From Morella rubra (Eukaryota > Streptophyta > Magnoliopsida > Fagales > Myricaceae), in assembly GCA_003952965.2 (NCBI GenBank), contig CM025855.1, positions 34,566,146-34,630,145 of the forward strand: DNA of 64,000 nt, written 5' to 3'. Positions within the stretch are counted from its first letter, which is position 1. Every line of letters starts with the position of its first letter. The notes under the pieces are model-generated. The model was given only the letters and a program-made list of their open reading frames with translations. It made no database searches and was not told where the DNA came from. Shown piece by piece: positions 1 to 13,000 of this stretch. The translations under genes were made by a program, and so were the position numbers.

Positions 1-3000
1 GGTATCAAAAAAATTCTATCAGTAATCTATTGACCTAAAAACAGCAAGTTGTGCAGTGCGACTTGATGAAAGGTTCTATTTGTTAACATAATCCATCTTA
101 GTAATTTTTATTATAAGGCTCATCTTTGGATTAAAGAAAGAATGTAAAGGAAATTGTTTTATATTGTAATAACATTAAAATGCATTGGTTGGAATGAAAT
201 CCATTGTTTATCTTGAATTAATTTGCATTGTTTATTTGGAATAAAAATGCATTGATTGACATATTCATTTCATTCATAGCATGATTTGAGAGAAAATGTG
301 CTATGAATGAAAATACTGTGAGTAAAATAACGTGATTTTTATTGAGATAATCTTTGTTTTATTGAGCGAGATATTGACGTGACGATACCAGTCACTTGGG
401 GGGAAGTGCAATTATGCATACTGAAGGGTCAGGTAGGTGGTCTCCCCTAAGCAAGAAGCATAGGTACTTTGCCTCGAATCGTCTTGGTGCGTGGGTTAGC
501 ACAGGACAATCCTGTCTCAGGGGGTCATACAATGTACGAGTGTGAGGATATCTCATAGAGGATGTTGACCAGGAAATTGTTGGTATGGGAACTGTTGAAT
601 TAGACATTGTTGATCTCATCATTTGGCATCACATACACACAATATAGTATGGCATTTTCTTTTGTTATTTATTAATATAATTCGAAGTTTTTAATATTCA
701 TTATCTATTGCTTCTTTTCATGCCATGATTCTCCTCCCCAACCTTACTGAGTCCTTCAGAGTCACTCCTTTTATTGTTTGTTCTTGTTATGATGTACCTC
801 CTTAGGGGGTTATGAGGATTCACGAGATCAAATATACTTTAAGCTGTGGAACTCAGTTGCCGACTACCCAGGGGCTACATCTACGCCGTAAATTTTTCTA
901 TTACTGATGTTTGGTGTAGATTTGTATAAAGGTACACGTTAAAACTTTAAATTTATATTTCACTTTTGTACTCGCTTTTTGGGTCGAAGTTGTTATATAT
1001 ATATATATATATTATGTAGCTTTAACATCGGGCTTTGAGTTTAATTTATTATTACCTATTTTTTTTTCGATTATTAAACAAAGAAATTATAAGAGTTTTT
1101 GCTTTAGCTAATACTGTTGTAAATCTTCTAGTAGCTTTTGTAGAGATCCTTTGTAATGGATTCAAACCTATTTCCTTGATATACAATTTCTTTCCTTTTT
1201 CGATTAATTCTTTTAATACTTTGAAATATGGATTTTAATTTTTTTTTTACATCTTGACCTTTAAGGTTTAAATTCCAACTGATTATTTCTAAGATAATAT
1301 TACCGATTTGATAATACACTGGTGAAAAAAAGAAGAAGAGATTTTCGGTAATTAATTTCTTTATTCAAATAGTTTATATCTTTAACTTTTGAAACTCTCC
1401 TACATCTCTCTATGACTAATCAGTTTTCCAATGAATTTTTTCCCATAAAGTCTAGTGAGGGCTTTTTGTTCATTCGAACACCTAGAAGATCATAGGTGTC
1501 ATAACCTCGCTTAGTTAGCATTTTATTGTTATACGAGAGCTTAGAGGTAAATATGGGCAGGGCATGACAATTGCTCTATGTTTATATGTGATAAACAAAG
1601 AGAAAAGTTTGTCTCACTTTCTTTTTTGTATTCAATTAACTAAATCTTGTGTTTTTTTGCCTTTGTTAATTTCTCTAGATTTTAATATTGCTTTGTGTGT
1701 TTGTCAATAATTTATGAGCCCTTTATTCCAAAGATTTTAAACTTTTGATTGCATTCAGCACGCACAAAATCTTCCTTTGTCCACTTTTTTTAAACAAGAC
1801 TTTCAAAATAAGATGGAAGATGACTTTTTTGCAGATTATCTTGTTGTTTACATTGAAAAAGAAATTACAGTGCTGATATGATAATTGATGACTTTTACAC
1901 ATTAAATGCACGTCAGGCTCAATGAGTATAGTTAAAGAAATTCTGTCTTTTACACTAAAGTTAAAGTTTTTTTTTTCTTTTTTAAGTTAGAATATGTTGT
2001 TGCATTTTGACTATGCTTATTTGATTATGATGAAATTTGAAGATTTTATTTATTAGCTACACTAATAGGATTTTTTAATTTCAAGTAAAAATTATATTTG
2101 ACCCCCCTAGGGGCAAATAGTGTCTTTGTTCTTGTGCCAAGGGGTCTGGCCTGTTAATTCGTAACTCCAATAGGTCGGACCTCTTGTTAAGGGGTTAGTT
2201 TGTGGATTTTGGAGATTTTCGTTAGAGTCAAAGGATTCACGAAAATTGGGCAGGGTGACTTGTAGAGTTTTGGGAGAATCATAAAGTTAGGATTCAAAGT
2301 GGGGTAATTTGGGTGGAGACCTAAAGGGGAAGATTTTGGTCATACCGGTCAGACCTCTTGACTCAAGTTTTACAGGTCCAACCAGTACGGCTGGTAATAG
2401 AAATAAAAAAAAAAAAAATGGATTAGCGTCAGGCCAAACCCGTGAAGAGTCGAGCCAAGGCATTGCCCAAGCCCTTAATTAATTGAGAATGCCAAATTTG
2501 CAGCAGTAAATCCAGACAGTCCATCCGAACATCTCTAAATTCGTACTGTTGAGACTGAATCCCGACCCTGAGTCAGGTTTTGAATATCTCATAGTCATAC
2601 CCCAACTCCACCGTATAGTTACTGCGGTACTGGGATATGAAATGGATTTGGCCTTTTGGGCATCTGTCTTTCTGCTGGGAGGGCTCTTGGGGCTTTTGGG
2701 CATGTGCTAGGATATTGATTGAAAGAGAGAAAAAAAGATGTTAATATGCTCTTTTGGTGTGTTCACTAATTACCTCTAAAGAAGATATTCAAGCTCAAAT
2801 GCACAGTTGAAGCTAGATTTGTCATATGACCATGAAGAAGGATATATCAAATGTGAAAAAGATATATATCTTGATATTTAATAATGTGGGATTGCCGATT
2901 AGATTCTTACTAACCTAAAATCCAAGCAATTCGAAAGGATTCAAGAAGTAATCGATTATCCTGTGTAATTCCGTGTCTAATTTGTGTTGTACTATTTGGA

Positions 3001-3160
3001 GTGAGTTAGATAGAAAGATGTCGCACATACTTCATTTATTATTGTCTCATAAAATTGTTATGTTGTAAGTCCTATAATACTTATAATGTAATTATTGTAT
3101 TTCTTTAAATTACACAGTGAAATTTTTATCGAAAATGTATGTAGGTATCTTGTGGAAATC
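1..3160. other. Intergenic, AT-rich; no gene recognised
   Basis: I see no supportable gene here; open frames are short and unlike known proteins. A (TA)n run lies at about 993-1012. The stretch ending near 1567 closes with GGGCATGACA, which resembles the 3' end of many plant Ty3/gypsy LTRs, but I found no matching 5' end or internal domain, so I do not call an element. The part at 2100-2400 is richer in G and C and repeats short words around 'ggtcggacctc'; it may also be repeat-derived. Confidence 0.5.
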
Positions 3161-3172
3161 CTACGTGAGCAA

Positions 3173-3368
3173 GACACACTATATGTCAAAGTATTTATTT
3201 ACGCAGAGAGAGGCCCAAAATGTGGCCAAGCTATTTGAGAGAGGGGAAAGGCAGGCACCAAGCATGACAAAGTATGTAATAGGAGGGAATCTAATCCACA
3301 TGTACGCAGATTGCGAAGCCCAAAATGTGGCACAACGTTTTCAGAAAAGGAGAGAGAGAGAGAGAGAG
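3173..3368. repeat. Imperfect direct repeat followed by (GA)n
   Basis: Two related blocks lie side by side. Both contain 'aaagtat', then 'acgcaga', then GCCCAAAATGTGG (about 3213 and 3318) followed by a purine-rich tail. The second block runs into a GA microsatellite at about 3350-3368. The open frames that cross it show a repeated protein pattern only because the DNA is repeated. The origin is unknown. Confidence 0.5.
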
Positions 3369-4154
3369 CAGCTATAATGAAAAACATCAGTTTCAAAAAG
3401 TACATTGATTGCTATAAAGTGGCATATAATTGGCAGACTGTAATGCTTAAACAATTGGCCTCTCTTTCCATCGGTTCATTCGCCTGGGACAAGAAGGAGC
3501 TTCATGGCGTGAAGGTGGCTAGCCACCCTTAGGCATCAATTTAAATGTGTTGGATAAGACCCCGCAGTGGCAGTGGCAGTGGCAGTGTCAGTGTTCATCC
3601 CAAGAAGATAAAGATGGATACTGGTTGAGTTGCCTAGAAGGGGCTTGATTCGTACATGTCGGCTCACGAATCGCGCGTGCGGCCATCCACCTTTTCGTCT
3701 ACCCACGCTGCTTACTTGTCATTTTCAAGCATGTTTTCTTTGCAAAGCCCCATCGACAGAATCATGTGATCTCCTCTCTGTGGAGGCTGCTGATCTGCAT
3801 AATCTCGCATGCAGCTTATTTGAGATATGAAAATTAACATGTCAAATCGGTGCGAGCATGCGATGCATTTGAGAGCAATCCTTGAAATATGTATCAGTTT
3901 TGGCCATGGATAATGATTTCTACCAAATGAAGTGACATTTCAGTCAGACTTCGAAATTGAAATTTTGTTTGACTAAAATGGCACAGATCTTCGACAGATT
4001 CACTTTCTTCTTACTAATTTCCATGACCGAAGTTGTGATGTACACCATTTCAGAGTAGATATTTTAAGCGTTCAATATACTTTTTGCTTTTTAATTATTA
4101 AATATTTTAATATTATATATATAATTTATTATTTTCAATCACATTGGATCCATT
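3369..4154. other. Intergenic; no gene recognised
   Basis: No gene is visible. A short hexamer-like run of CAGTGG units sits at about 3565-3593. Confidence 0.5.
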
Positions 4155-4390
4155 AATTTTTAGTTATAGATATTTATATTTTTTGTTAAAATTTTATTTT
4201 ATATTAGAAAAAAAGTTATTTGTTAACCTTAAAATTATGATTTGACTCTCATAAAATAGGATAATGTCAAAAAGATTAATAAAGATAAAATTATCATTTT
4301 ATACATTAAAAATTATTTTTTATTTAAATTAATTAAAAATTTTAACATAAAATATAAATGTTTAAAATTAATATAAAAAAAATGATACAT
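4155..4390. repeat. AT-rich inverted-repeat (MITE-like) element
   Basis: The left arm (about 4155-4225, including 'gatatttatattttttgtt') is an imperfect reverse complement of the right arm (about 4315-4385, including 'aacataaaatataaatg'). The fold would be a long imperfect hairpin, as in AT-rich plant MITEs. No coding potential is present. Exact ends and a target-site duplication could not be fixed by eye. Confidence 0.4.
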
Positions 4391-6565
4391 GTTCAAAAAA
4401 AAAAAAAAAAAGTATAAAAATGTCAAACCCTCAAAGCTCCAACATTACTAGTACAAAATGTAATTAATCCATGTCATAAGTTGAAAACCTGAACTTCGAC
4501 CAAGTGTCAGAAATATAAATTATGTCGCATCTTTCTATAAATGTAGCAAAGTGGTTATTTTTTTTGTTGAAAACACTAAGTGGTTATTTAACATGAGGTA
4601 GGAGATAAGCATGAATTTCCAAGTGAACTCTTAAACCGGAAGACTCAATATCAATCTCTTCTTTGTCCGACATTTGACGACCGCATATACAGGTAGACTT
4701 GAGTATAAAAAGGAAAAACCTACACAACTGGCCTGACGCAATACCAGAGACCAATTAGGCCTTTCATGGACTTTTGACTAGGAAAACCGTTCGGGACCTC
4801 CGAGCCAGTTTGGATCACATATTTTGGAAGGTGTCATTCCATATTATGCAGTATTAGGTACGCTATTCGCTATCATACATACGTCCCCACGACATTAGAT
4901 GTCGTCAACTTTTCCTTCCTAATTAATGTCTTCTCGAACTAGTAGTTACAGACTTTTAATCACGACGACTAATCTTCGCCACGATTATGACTTTCTTGAT
5001 TGATATATTTTTCCCTTTTCCGGATCTTCTTTCTTCTGGAGGTCGGCCCGGCCCCCCCAATTCCTCCGGTGCCAGAAATTCTAACACGTGCTTCGGTACT
5101 TGCTCTGTCACACGGCTTTTACTACCTGATCTACGAAAGCTGCTTAACTTTATGTCCACATCAAACGAGTTAGCATCAAGCATATCACGATTCCTTGAGT
5201 GGAGAATCAAATTTTCGGGATGGTTTTCTCTTATGCGTTGATGTTTCTTTTAGTTTTGTGACGTACAAGTTAACCTCAAGGGTTAATTTCGGCTGTCAAG
5301 TCTAGAAATTTGTTTTTCTTAAGATCTGAAGGTCGTATTCCTTTGGATCAATTTAGTTGGTTTGACTCGTTTAGTTTGAAAGCTACATCGACCTATTTGA
5401 TGAGTCTATATTGGTGAAGCTTATTGAGTTGAATTTCTTCTTGTTATCTAAAAAATATATATATATTATGAAATTTTAATTCCTATGTGTTAGGTTTGAT
5501 CTCTTTTTTCCTATCATATTCATTTTGTGTGGACAATAAAATTCTCTCGTTATAAGGAAAAAGTGGGAACGGATATTTAAAAAAAAAAAAAATTGAATAG
5601 TAATATCCTTAGGCAATATGCCTCGCAACATGATGGGAGCCAATTATAAATGCAATTTGTTCTTTGAGAATGAGTGAACCAACACATAGGCGGTTATGTG
5701 CCCGAATTATTGCAGAGTTGTACTATGCGTCGAATCTTTTTGTTATGTTACGTATCGGTTCTGCCATAAAGTTTCTTTATACAAAAACAGAACGACAAGC
5801 TCTCCTATAATTGTGGGGAAGACCCCATATTCTAACTCTGCTAATTATTGAGAGGCCTAGACGTACGTAGGAAAGGGTGGGGACTCCAATGTACAATTTC
5901 CTCTAGCATATGTATAAATGGATCCTAGTGCATTGTATGAGAATAAAACTGAAAATGCATGGACCAACATATATATTGGTCCAATCCGCTAATTTCTTGA
6001 CCAAATGAGAAAGGAAAAGAGCATGACATATATATTATCTTAAGATTTTCAAGGCCCTCCCCACGGATAGATTTGCCTAGCCTAGCTAGCTAGCTTCATG
6101 AGTCAGCTTCTATAGCTAGAGGAGGACCCTAGGTACGTAGCTATGCCTAAAGCAAAAGGGTCATGACTCATGAGCACGAAGATGGAAGTGCAGAGGCATG
6201 ATGCTGAAGTACGTACGTTGAGAATCTTCGAATCTAGCTGCAATATCCTTGGATAACACAGCTGAACCAAAGGCCGCTAGCTACTGGGAAGAATATAGCA
6301 TATATATATATATCGTTCCAATTGTTACTAATTAGGATGGTGATGAACAAAATCTACGACCAATAAGACATGAATCTCACACTCATGCAAAGTACATTAT
6401 ATGTTAGTGATGAGAACTCTGGAGACTATCTGAAAAATAATGTACACCTAGAAAGGGTTAACATGTGTTATTCCTCTATTTAAAAGTGAATAAAAAGAAA
6501 TATTAATTAAATCAATAAAATAAGCAGTCCAAAGTAATTCAAACATCAATCACATAACATAACAG
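4391..6565. other. Intergenic; no gene recognised
   Basis: No gene is supportable. The segment 4956-5210 is locally GC-richer and has 84-codon open frames on both strands, but neither resembles a family I know. A run of CTAGCTAG words occurs at about 6077-6095. Confidence 0.45.
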
Positions 6566-6569
6566 ATAA

Positions 6570-8780
6570 AGATTTTGTTGATCAAACGTAAAAACTTTAA
6601 ACTATCCTTTCAAGAAAAAATTCGGACATGGAGAAATCTGTCAACCATCCAAAAGAGTTCCTTTTTGGGATACAATAAAATCCTTCCCAAATAGTTTTAG
6701 GCCTTTCGAGACCGATTAATTTGTCTAACCCTATACCGTTACAAATCGTCCAGATTTTAAGATTTTGTCCCAAAAAAAAATCTGTCGGAATGGAATCGGA
6801 CAATTCGATCAATCCCATTAGTTTTTAAGCGGAAAGTAAATCTGTCCCGCAGGTGCATTAGAACGGAAAACCAACACCATTTGAACGGCAAATAGTTCCC
6901 GTTCCAACTATAAAAGAACAGTAGACATTCACGTGTTCTAATAAATTAATGTTACTATTCAAACAGTAGTGGTTACTGCAACCACAATTGCAAAACGCTC
7001 TTATTTCATTGGAACGTGTTTTTATATTTTCTAATGTTAGAAAGTACGATTTAGGCCTAAGAATATCATGTTAACATATTTTACATTAATATTGTTCATT
7101 ATAAAATCAGATTGTACAGTACACAAAATTCATAGGAGTCAAAAGCTACCAAGTGTCAATTTTTCGTATCATAAAATATTTACAACAAAATACATCAACG
7201 AACAAAATCTGAAAAATAACATTATATATATATATTTATCCACAAAATCCGCTGCAATTCCAAAATATTTTAGCTCCCCCGTTATTATTGCCACTATTGC
7301 TATTAGTCCTTCACAATAACAAATTTGATTTTTTGGGACGGATTTTTTTAGGACGCCAAAAAATCCATCTTAAAAAGTACTCTTTGGGGACGGATTTTGA
7401 ATTTCATCAACAAAAAAAGATCAAGTTTTGTTTTTGGGATGAAAATTCAAACCGTCCCAAAATTTCCTTTTTTTGCGATGGATTTTTTTTTTTGGGGACG
7501 GAGTTGTCTGTCTCCAAAAAAAGTTGGTTTTTGGGACAAAACAGTACCATCACAGGGAAAAAAAAAAAGACTATTTTTTAGAATGAAAATCTTTCATTCC
7601 CAAAAAAGAATAGTTTTAGGGACAGATTCGTCCATCACGATATCCTCATTCGAATAGAAAAATAATCGTTCAGATGAATCGGCATCATTTGAGATGAACG
7701 TAGATGTGTCCCAAAAGTTTCCAACCGTTCAAACCTATTAATACACGTTCTAACGACAATTTCGATTCTCGTTCAAAACCAAACCATCCGTTTGAACCGA
7801 AACAAATATCTCGGTTCTAACGGCAATTTCAACAATGTCAACTCCCGTTCGCCTTCATTTTTAAACAACTCCATTCAAATGAAGGAGTATCTTTTTGGGA
7901 CGCCGGTCCGCATCTCAAAAAACCTAACACTATTCGAACACGTTTGAACTCTATTCCCACCTACCATAATAAATGCATGTCTAGTCAATTATCATTTTTT
8001 TTAATACTGTTTGAGTGCTAGGGTTTCATCCGTTCCAACTAATTATGAACATCAAGAACATGAAACATTCGATAACGCGCATTCGATTATCACCCCATCC
8101 TGAGCCTCATTTCCTCACATTTTCACAAATTCACAAGATCTCTCAAATTCTCTCTCAATCTCGCATTTCTTTTTGGTTCGGTAGAACTCTTATTTCCTAG
8201 CCTCTACATACTCCAAATATGTGTTTTAATGCATTTTAACGGATTAAATAGTGTTTTTTTTTTTAGTTTTTATCCTTTGATTTTGGTTTGGTGATTTTGA
8301 TTTGAATATGCTAAAAAATTTAAAAAATGACTTCATGTTGATGAATGTGTATGTTTCTAGTTAGTTTAGGATAGTTTAGAAATGATTTTGACATAGAAAA
8401 CTAATTTTTTAGGGAGTTTGAAAATGACCGAGTCGATTTAGCCATTTTTGTTTTCGTGTAATAGTGTTCAAACGGTTAGGTTGTCACGTTCGAACATTTA
8501 TTCTTTAAACACACCATTTTTACACTACATCGAGCAATGGCAAAAATGTTGAGTTTAGGTAATTTCGTTTGAAGGTTTGTATTATATAGTTCGAACCCTT
8601 GTTCATTCGATTTTTTCGTTTTACAATTCAATGTTTTCGTTTTCTGTTTGATGTTTTCGTTTTCCATTCGAATCTTTCATTTTTTGTTCAATGCTGTTAT
8701 TTACCGTTCTAACAGGGTTTTTTTTTTTTTTGGCAAATTAAGAGAAAATGTTGAAACGTTCCATAGGTTCTTTTTCTTCT
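6570..8780. mobile_element. Decayed transposon-derived block with clustered 'gggacgga' repeats
   Basis: Between about 6640-6850, 7320-7640 and 7690-7920 the short word 'tttttgggacgga' and its complement recur many times in both orientations. Such dense subterminal repeats are typical of plant CACTA (En/Spm) DNA transposons. A second word, roughly 'ccgttcgaac', recurs from about 7720 to 8700. Clear CACTA terminal repeats could not be found, so the family is a guess from repeat style. The stretch at about 8070-8190, rich in 'ctctcaaa' words, looks like an untranslated leader of the element. Confidence 0.45.
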
Positions 8781-8785
8781 TTGCA

Positions 8786-9640
8786 GGCTCCAAATGTCAC
8801 GCCTATGAGTACAAAGCAGAGGCAGGCGCAGATTTTTAAATGCCACTTGGTGGTTGAGAGGTCCATTGCGACACTGGATTTCTACGATTATTCATTTGAG
8901 GGTCGCACCATCCATCAAATCCTTGTCCAGTAGAGTTAGGAGCGCATGCTCTCTTGGACCGACCACCCGTATACACTTCTTGTCTAGGAGTTCTACGCAA
9001 CGTTATAGGAGGTTGATACAAATGCGGACGAGTGGGAAGTCGTCATCTGGGGAGTTCAAGTCAAGATTTCCACCGACATTATCTCCTAGTACTTGGCCAT
9101 TCAGAATCGAGTGGGGCCTTTCCTCTTGTCAAGCCTTCTGTGGCATTGCTGGTTGAGGAGATCCTTATATTGATGACGAGAAAGTATCATTATTTGATCC
9201 AGTCATCCGTGTCACAGAAATCTTTGTTCGGCTTTTGGCATATGCTCTACCTTATTTTAGTCCACAACATTGGCTCACCACTCCATCATACAGAGTGCAC
9301 AGCCCACCGAGCACAACCGATGCTTATGGTAGCGTGTATGGAGCCATTTGACCTCCATCTCTTTATATTCTAGACGATCTGGACCGAGGCTCAATCAACC
9401 ACCACCACCAACTTTGCTTGAAGACGTAGAGCAACACATTGTAGGCGCAACCGAGCAAACCATCGCTACTTTCATTAGTAGTCTTGCAGCAATGGACGAG
9501 AGACCTAGTCAGATTGAGTCAAGGCAGTAGACATTGGAGAAGGCTCTAAAGGACGGCCAGGAAGACATCATGGAGAGGATAGATGATGTCGAGAGGGACT
9601 TGGTATTGGAGCTGAAGAAGAAGAAGAAGACCCTTTTGAT
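8786..9640 (+). mobile_element. Fossil of a plant transposon protein, broken
   Basis: Short translated stretches in several frames of the plus strand look like a plant transposable-element protein, for example a piece reading EWEVVIWGVQVKISTDI at about 9030-9085 and a charged coiled-coil-like tail near 9540-9630. The style recalls the 'putative plant transposon protein' domain found in several plant element families, some LTR-related. It is clearly non-functional, with multiple breaks. It follows the repeat block at 6.57-8.78 kb and may belong to the same insertion. Family assignment is tentative. Confidence 0.4.
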
Positions 9641-10099
9641 TTTTGATATTATTTGTAGTTTATTTACGCTTATTTCAGTGCTACGAACAGTTAGATTTAT
9701 AAAAATAAGATTTATGCTTGATGGTCTATTTATTTTTTGGTTTATGCATATTTTTACTTGGTAATTAAATTATTATTAAAAATAAAATAACATGAAATAT
9801 TAGGAAATATTGTAATAATAGATGAAATTATTATCATATAAAATAAAGATAAAAAAACAAATAAACAAAGAAATACTTTATATGATATAAAATTATTATT
9901 ATCATATTAAGAAATCTCAAAATAAAATTACATAAAATTATTTGTCTTTGGATTGTTAAAAAAGTTAGAAAGTACAGTAATACTAATGATGTTGTTTTCT
10001 GCTAGAGATAACCGTTCCATCGTAAAGGCATAAACTATTTGAACGTTTTCTCTGATAGAATCTAATTGGCGTTAAAGACATCACAAAGCACAAGACCAT

Positions 10100-13000
10100 A
10101 GTGTAAAAAACTAAAGCGCCTCCTACGTGTAATTAATTGATCAATGGCCTATTGCATGACACAAGTACAAATGGTGTGTTAGAGACGTATTTCGGTAGGA
10201 GTTCTTAGAGAGGATATCAATTTCTATTTTTTTATCATTTGATAAAATAAGCTCCCAATGACGAACAATCATTATGATAACATGCAAAATCATGTACAAT
10301 ATCAGGACGAAGTATCTTTCTCTGAACATGGTCTGCATGTAAATGCTAGACAGGTTACTATTCAAACTGAAACACATAAACAAAAGACAGAAACTCTAAG
10401 AGAAATTAACAAAAGGCAAGGAGAATCACTAAACAGTAAATAGGGACCATGGTCCAAAACACGACTGAAAATAAGGCAAAAATAGGTTATGACAAATTAG
10501 TCGAATTAGTGCATTATTCTAATACACTTCACAAATATATAGCCTGAGTCCTGGTCAATTTAGTATAGTATCCTAATAGAATATTCCAAAGTTATGACTA
10601 AATGGTAAGTGAAGAGTTAGGAGTCAAGAATCGCAAATTAAGTATTGAGTTAAACGTGCACTTTTTATGAAAGAGATTGTCTGTATTTTGACACAGTGAT
10701 CTACACGGTCACAAAATTAATGAGTATCATAAGCTGCCTATAATGAGTAGAATTAAATTAGATTATTACTACTCTATAGAACTATGTGTTCATTTACAAT
10801 GGATTATTTTACGCGCTATGGTCCATTTTAAGTAACTAGCAAAATCGACACTCATAGAAAACACGGCCATTGCTGTATACAAACAAGATGACTATTACTT
10901 ATTAAAGTATATAATCAAAGTCTATACATACTCGCTACAAAATAGTATGGGTGCTGGTGATAATACTTACGAGAAATATACAAAAACCAATAATTAAAGA
11001 TAATATAATGTATCTTGTAATGAAATTATTAAGTGGATCTAATTTTCATGTATCAGAGTTGCATGTATTCTCTGTGAGATGAGGGAGTTTGGGTTCATAC
11101 TAACAGATACTGCTCAATAACTACACAGCAAATTCTACTTCCTTTTTCTCCATTTGCTATTACATCCTTACTTTAAAGCTAGTATGGAATAATACATTCT
11201 ATTAGTGTTATATAACTCGATACAGGCCATCTGAGCTAACACATCATTTATATGCTTAGAGGAATCCAATAGACTACCTCTCCAATCGTCAGTATGGCGA
11301 GTAAACATGTGAGACTGACACTTAATCACATGATGTCCAATTGAAGATATTCTGCTTTAAATAATCACCATAATAATGCTCATTTGATGTACTACTATAA
11401 CATGTCATACCCTAGAATACAATGACTCATACAACTAAGTTTTAAACTTATCATACAACGTGACATTACAATTATTAAGATATGAAACAAACATTGTGTT
11501 TATTATACTTAAACATAATTAAGAACTAAAAAAATTTTCATACTCTTATACACGTGCTATAAAACTGTCTTAAATATGCAATCTACTATCGTTAATTTTG
11601 AAATAATTGAATGGATGTTAATATATACGCTAGAATCAGTATAATAAATACATCTTTTAACGAATAATACACGTTACCTATCAAATCTTGTATAAGAGTA
11701 TTTGTTAGTAGAATGACTTCATTCGAACCACTCAAAACTAATCATTAAGTGTGTGGTACTGCACCCAACGCAAACTAACGATAAGAGAGTATGCATTATG
11801 AGTAGATAAGAATGTCTAATCGTCTATCCAAGCCGAGGTTGAAAACGCTACTTTGAGAGCAATACGAATAACAACTGTGACCAAGAGGGAGCATGTATGG
11901 CACACTAGAGTCAACTAGAGTTTCAGATAGAAAACCTAATAACCATAATATCTTATTGGACTAAGATATTTATGCATCACAAAATCTCACCGTGTAGCTG
12001 ACGGAATAAAACTACGAGATCATTTCAAAGGAGCACTTATTGCTCGACAAATCTCCCTCCACCTCCTATTTTGCGCCGTAACGTTCGAGTATAGTAACTA
12101 AAGCTGTAAATAAGACACCTAATACAATCGGATGGCAACAGCTATCGGGTATAAAAAGACACTAGTCACTCTACAACCATACAAATCTCTCACAGACAAA
12201 CTAAGTTAGCCTCAGGCTATACACTCTAAATCACTATTATCGTGCCCAACCCAAATACACCATCAATTAATGCCCATCCAAGAACAATTATTTCTATTTA
12301 CACATGTATTTCATCTCTAGCCTTAATTTTGTCGCTGTCAGTGTACTTTTATTTGCAGATAAAGTAAAGAGAAATTACAATCTTGAGTCGGCCATAGCTT
12401 GTTTGACATTAATATTTATGGCAGTGAGATAATTATATATGAAATTTAATAACGCAATTTATAAAGACGGTATTGTCCTTATCGGTTTATATTCTGAATT
12501 GATATGAATTATTTGAGTGCAGATGGCGGTCGAATAGCTATGATATATGTTGTCTGAACAACAATTGAAGTGATTTTAAGATATGCTCTACCTATGGTAG
12601 TTTAGGCATACTTGCTAGGGGTGTTAAATGCAGTGGTGAACGAGAGTTTAAGATTATATATGTGTAACAAAGGGGTTGGTATTACTGATTCTTAAACTTT
12701 GTTCTAGGGGAGATCTTCCATATGCGATAGGATAGATTATTATGAGAATCCATATTTCAGGCCTTCTCTGGTATTTGCCTGAGAATGATTGTGCTTCTGG
12801 ATTCTGGAGATAGAGGAGATCGTTTCTGTATATTGATAGAATTTAACCACAGGGGTTACATTCAACCTTGCATAATTGAAATTGATCATAATTTGCAAAG
12901 CATGAACACCTTCCTTTTTGAACGAAAGATTTACACATCATAGTAGAAAATTAGCAAAGGAACGGCAAACCAAAGGTAAAGCAAGATGTTCATACACTAG

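Noticed and set aside
1540-1567. Possible 3' end of a Ty3/gypsy-type LTR (GGGCATGACA)
   Set aside because: No partner end, primer-binding site or internal domain found in the window.
3117-3377. 86-codon frame with repeated EAQNVA words
   Set aside because: The protein repeat only reflects the DNA direct repeat; no known domain.
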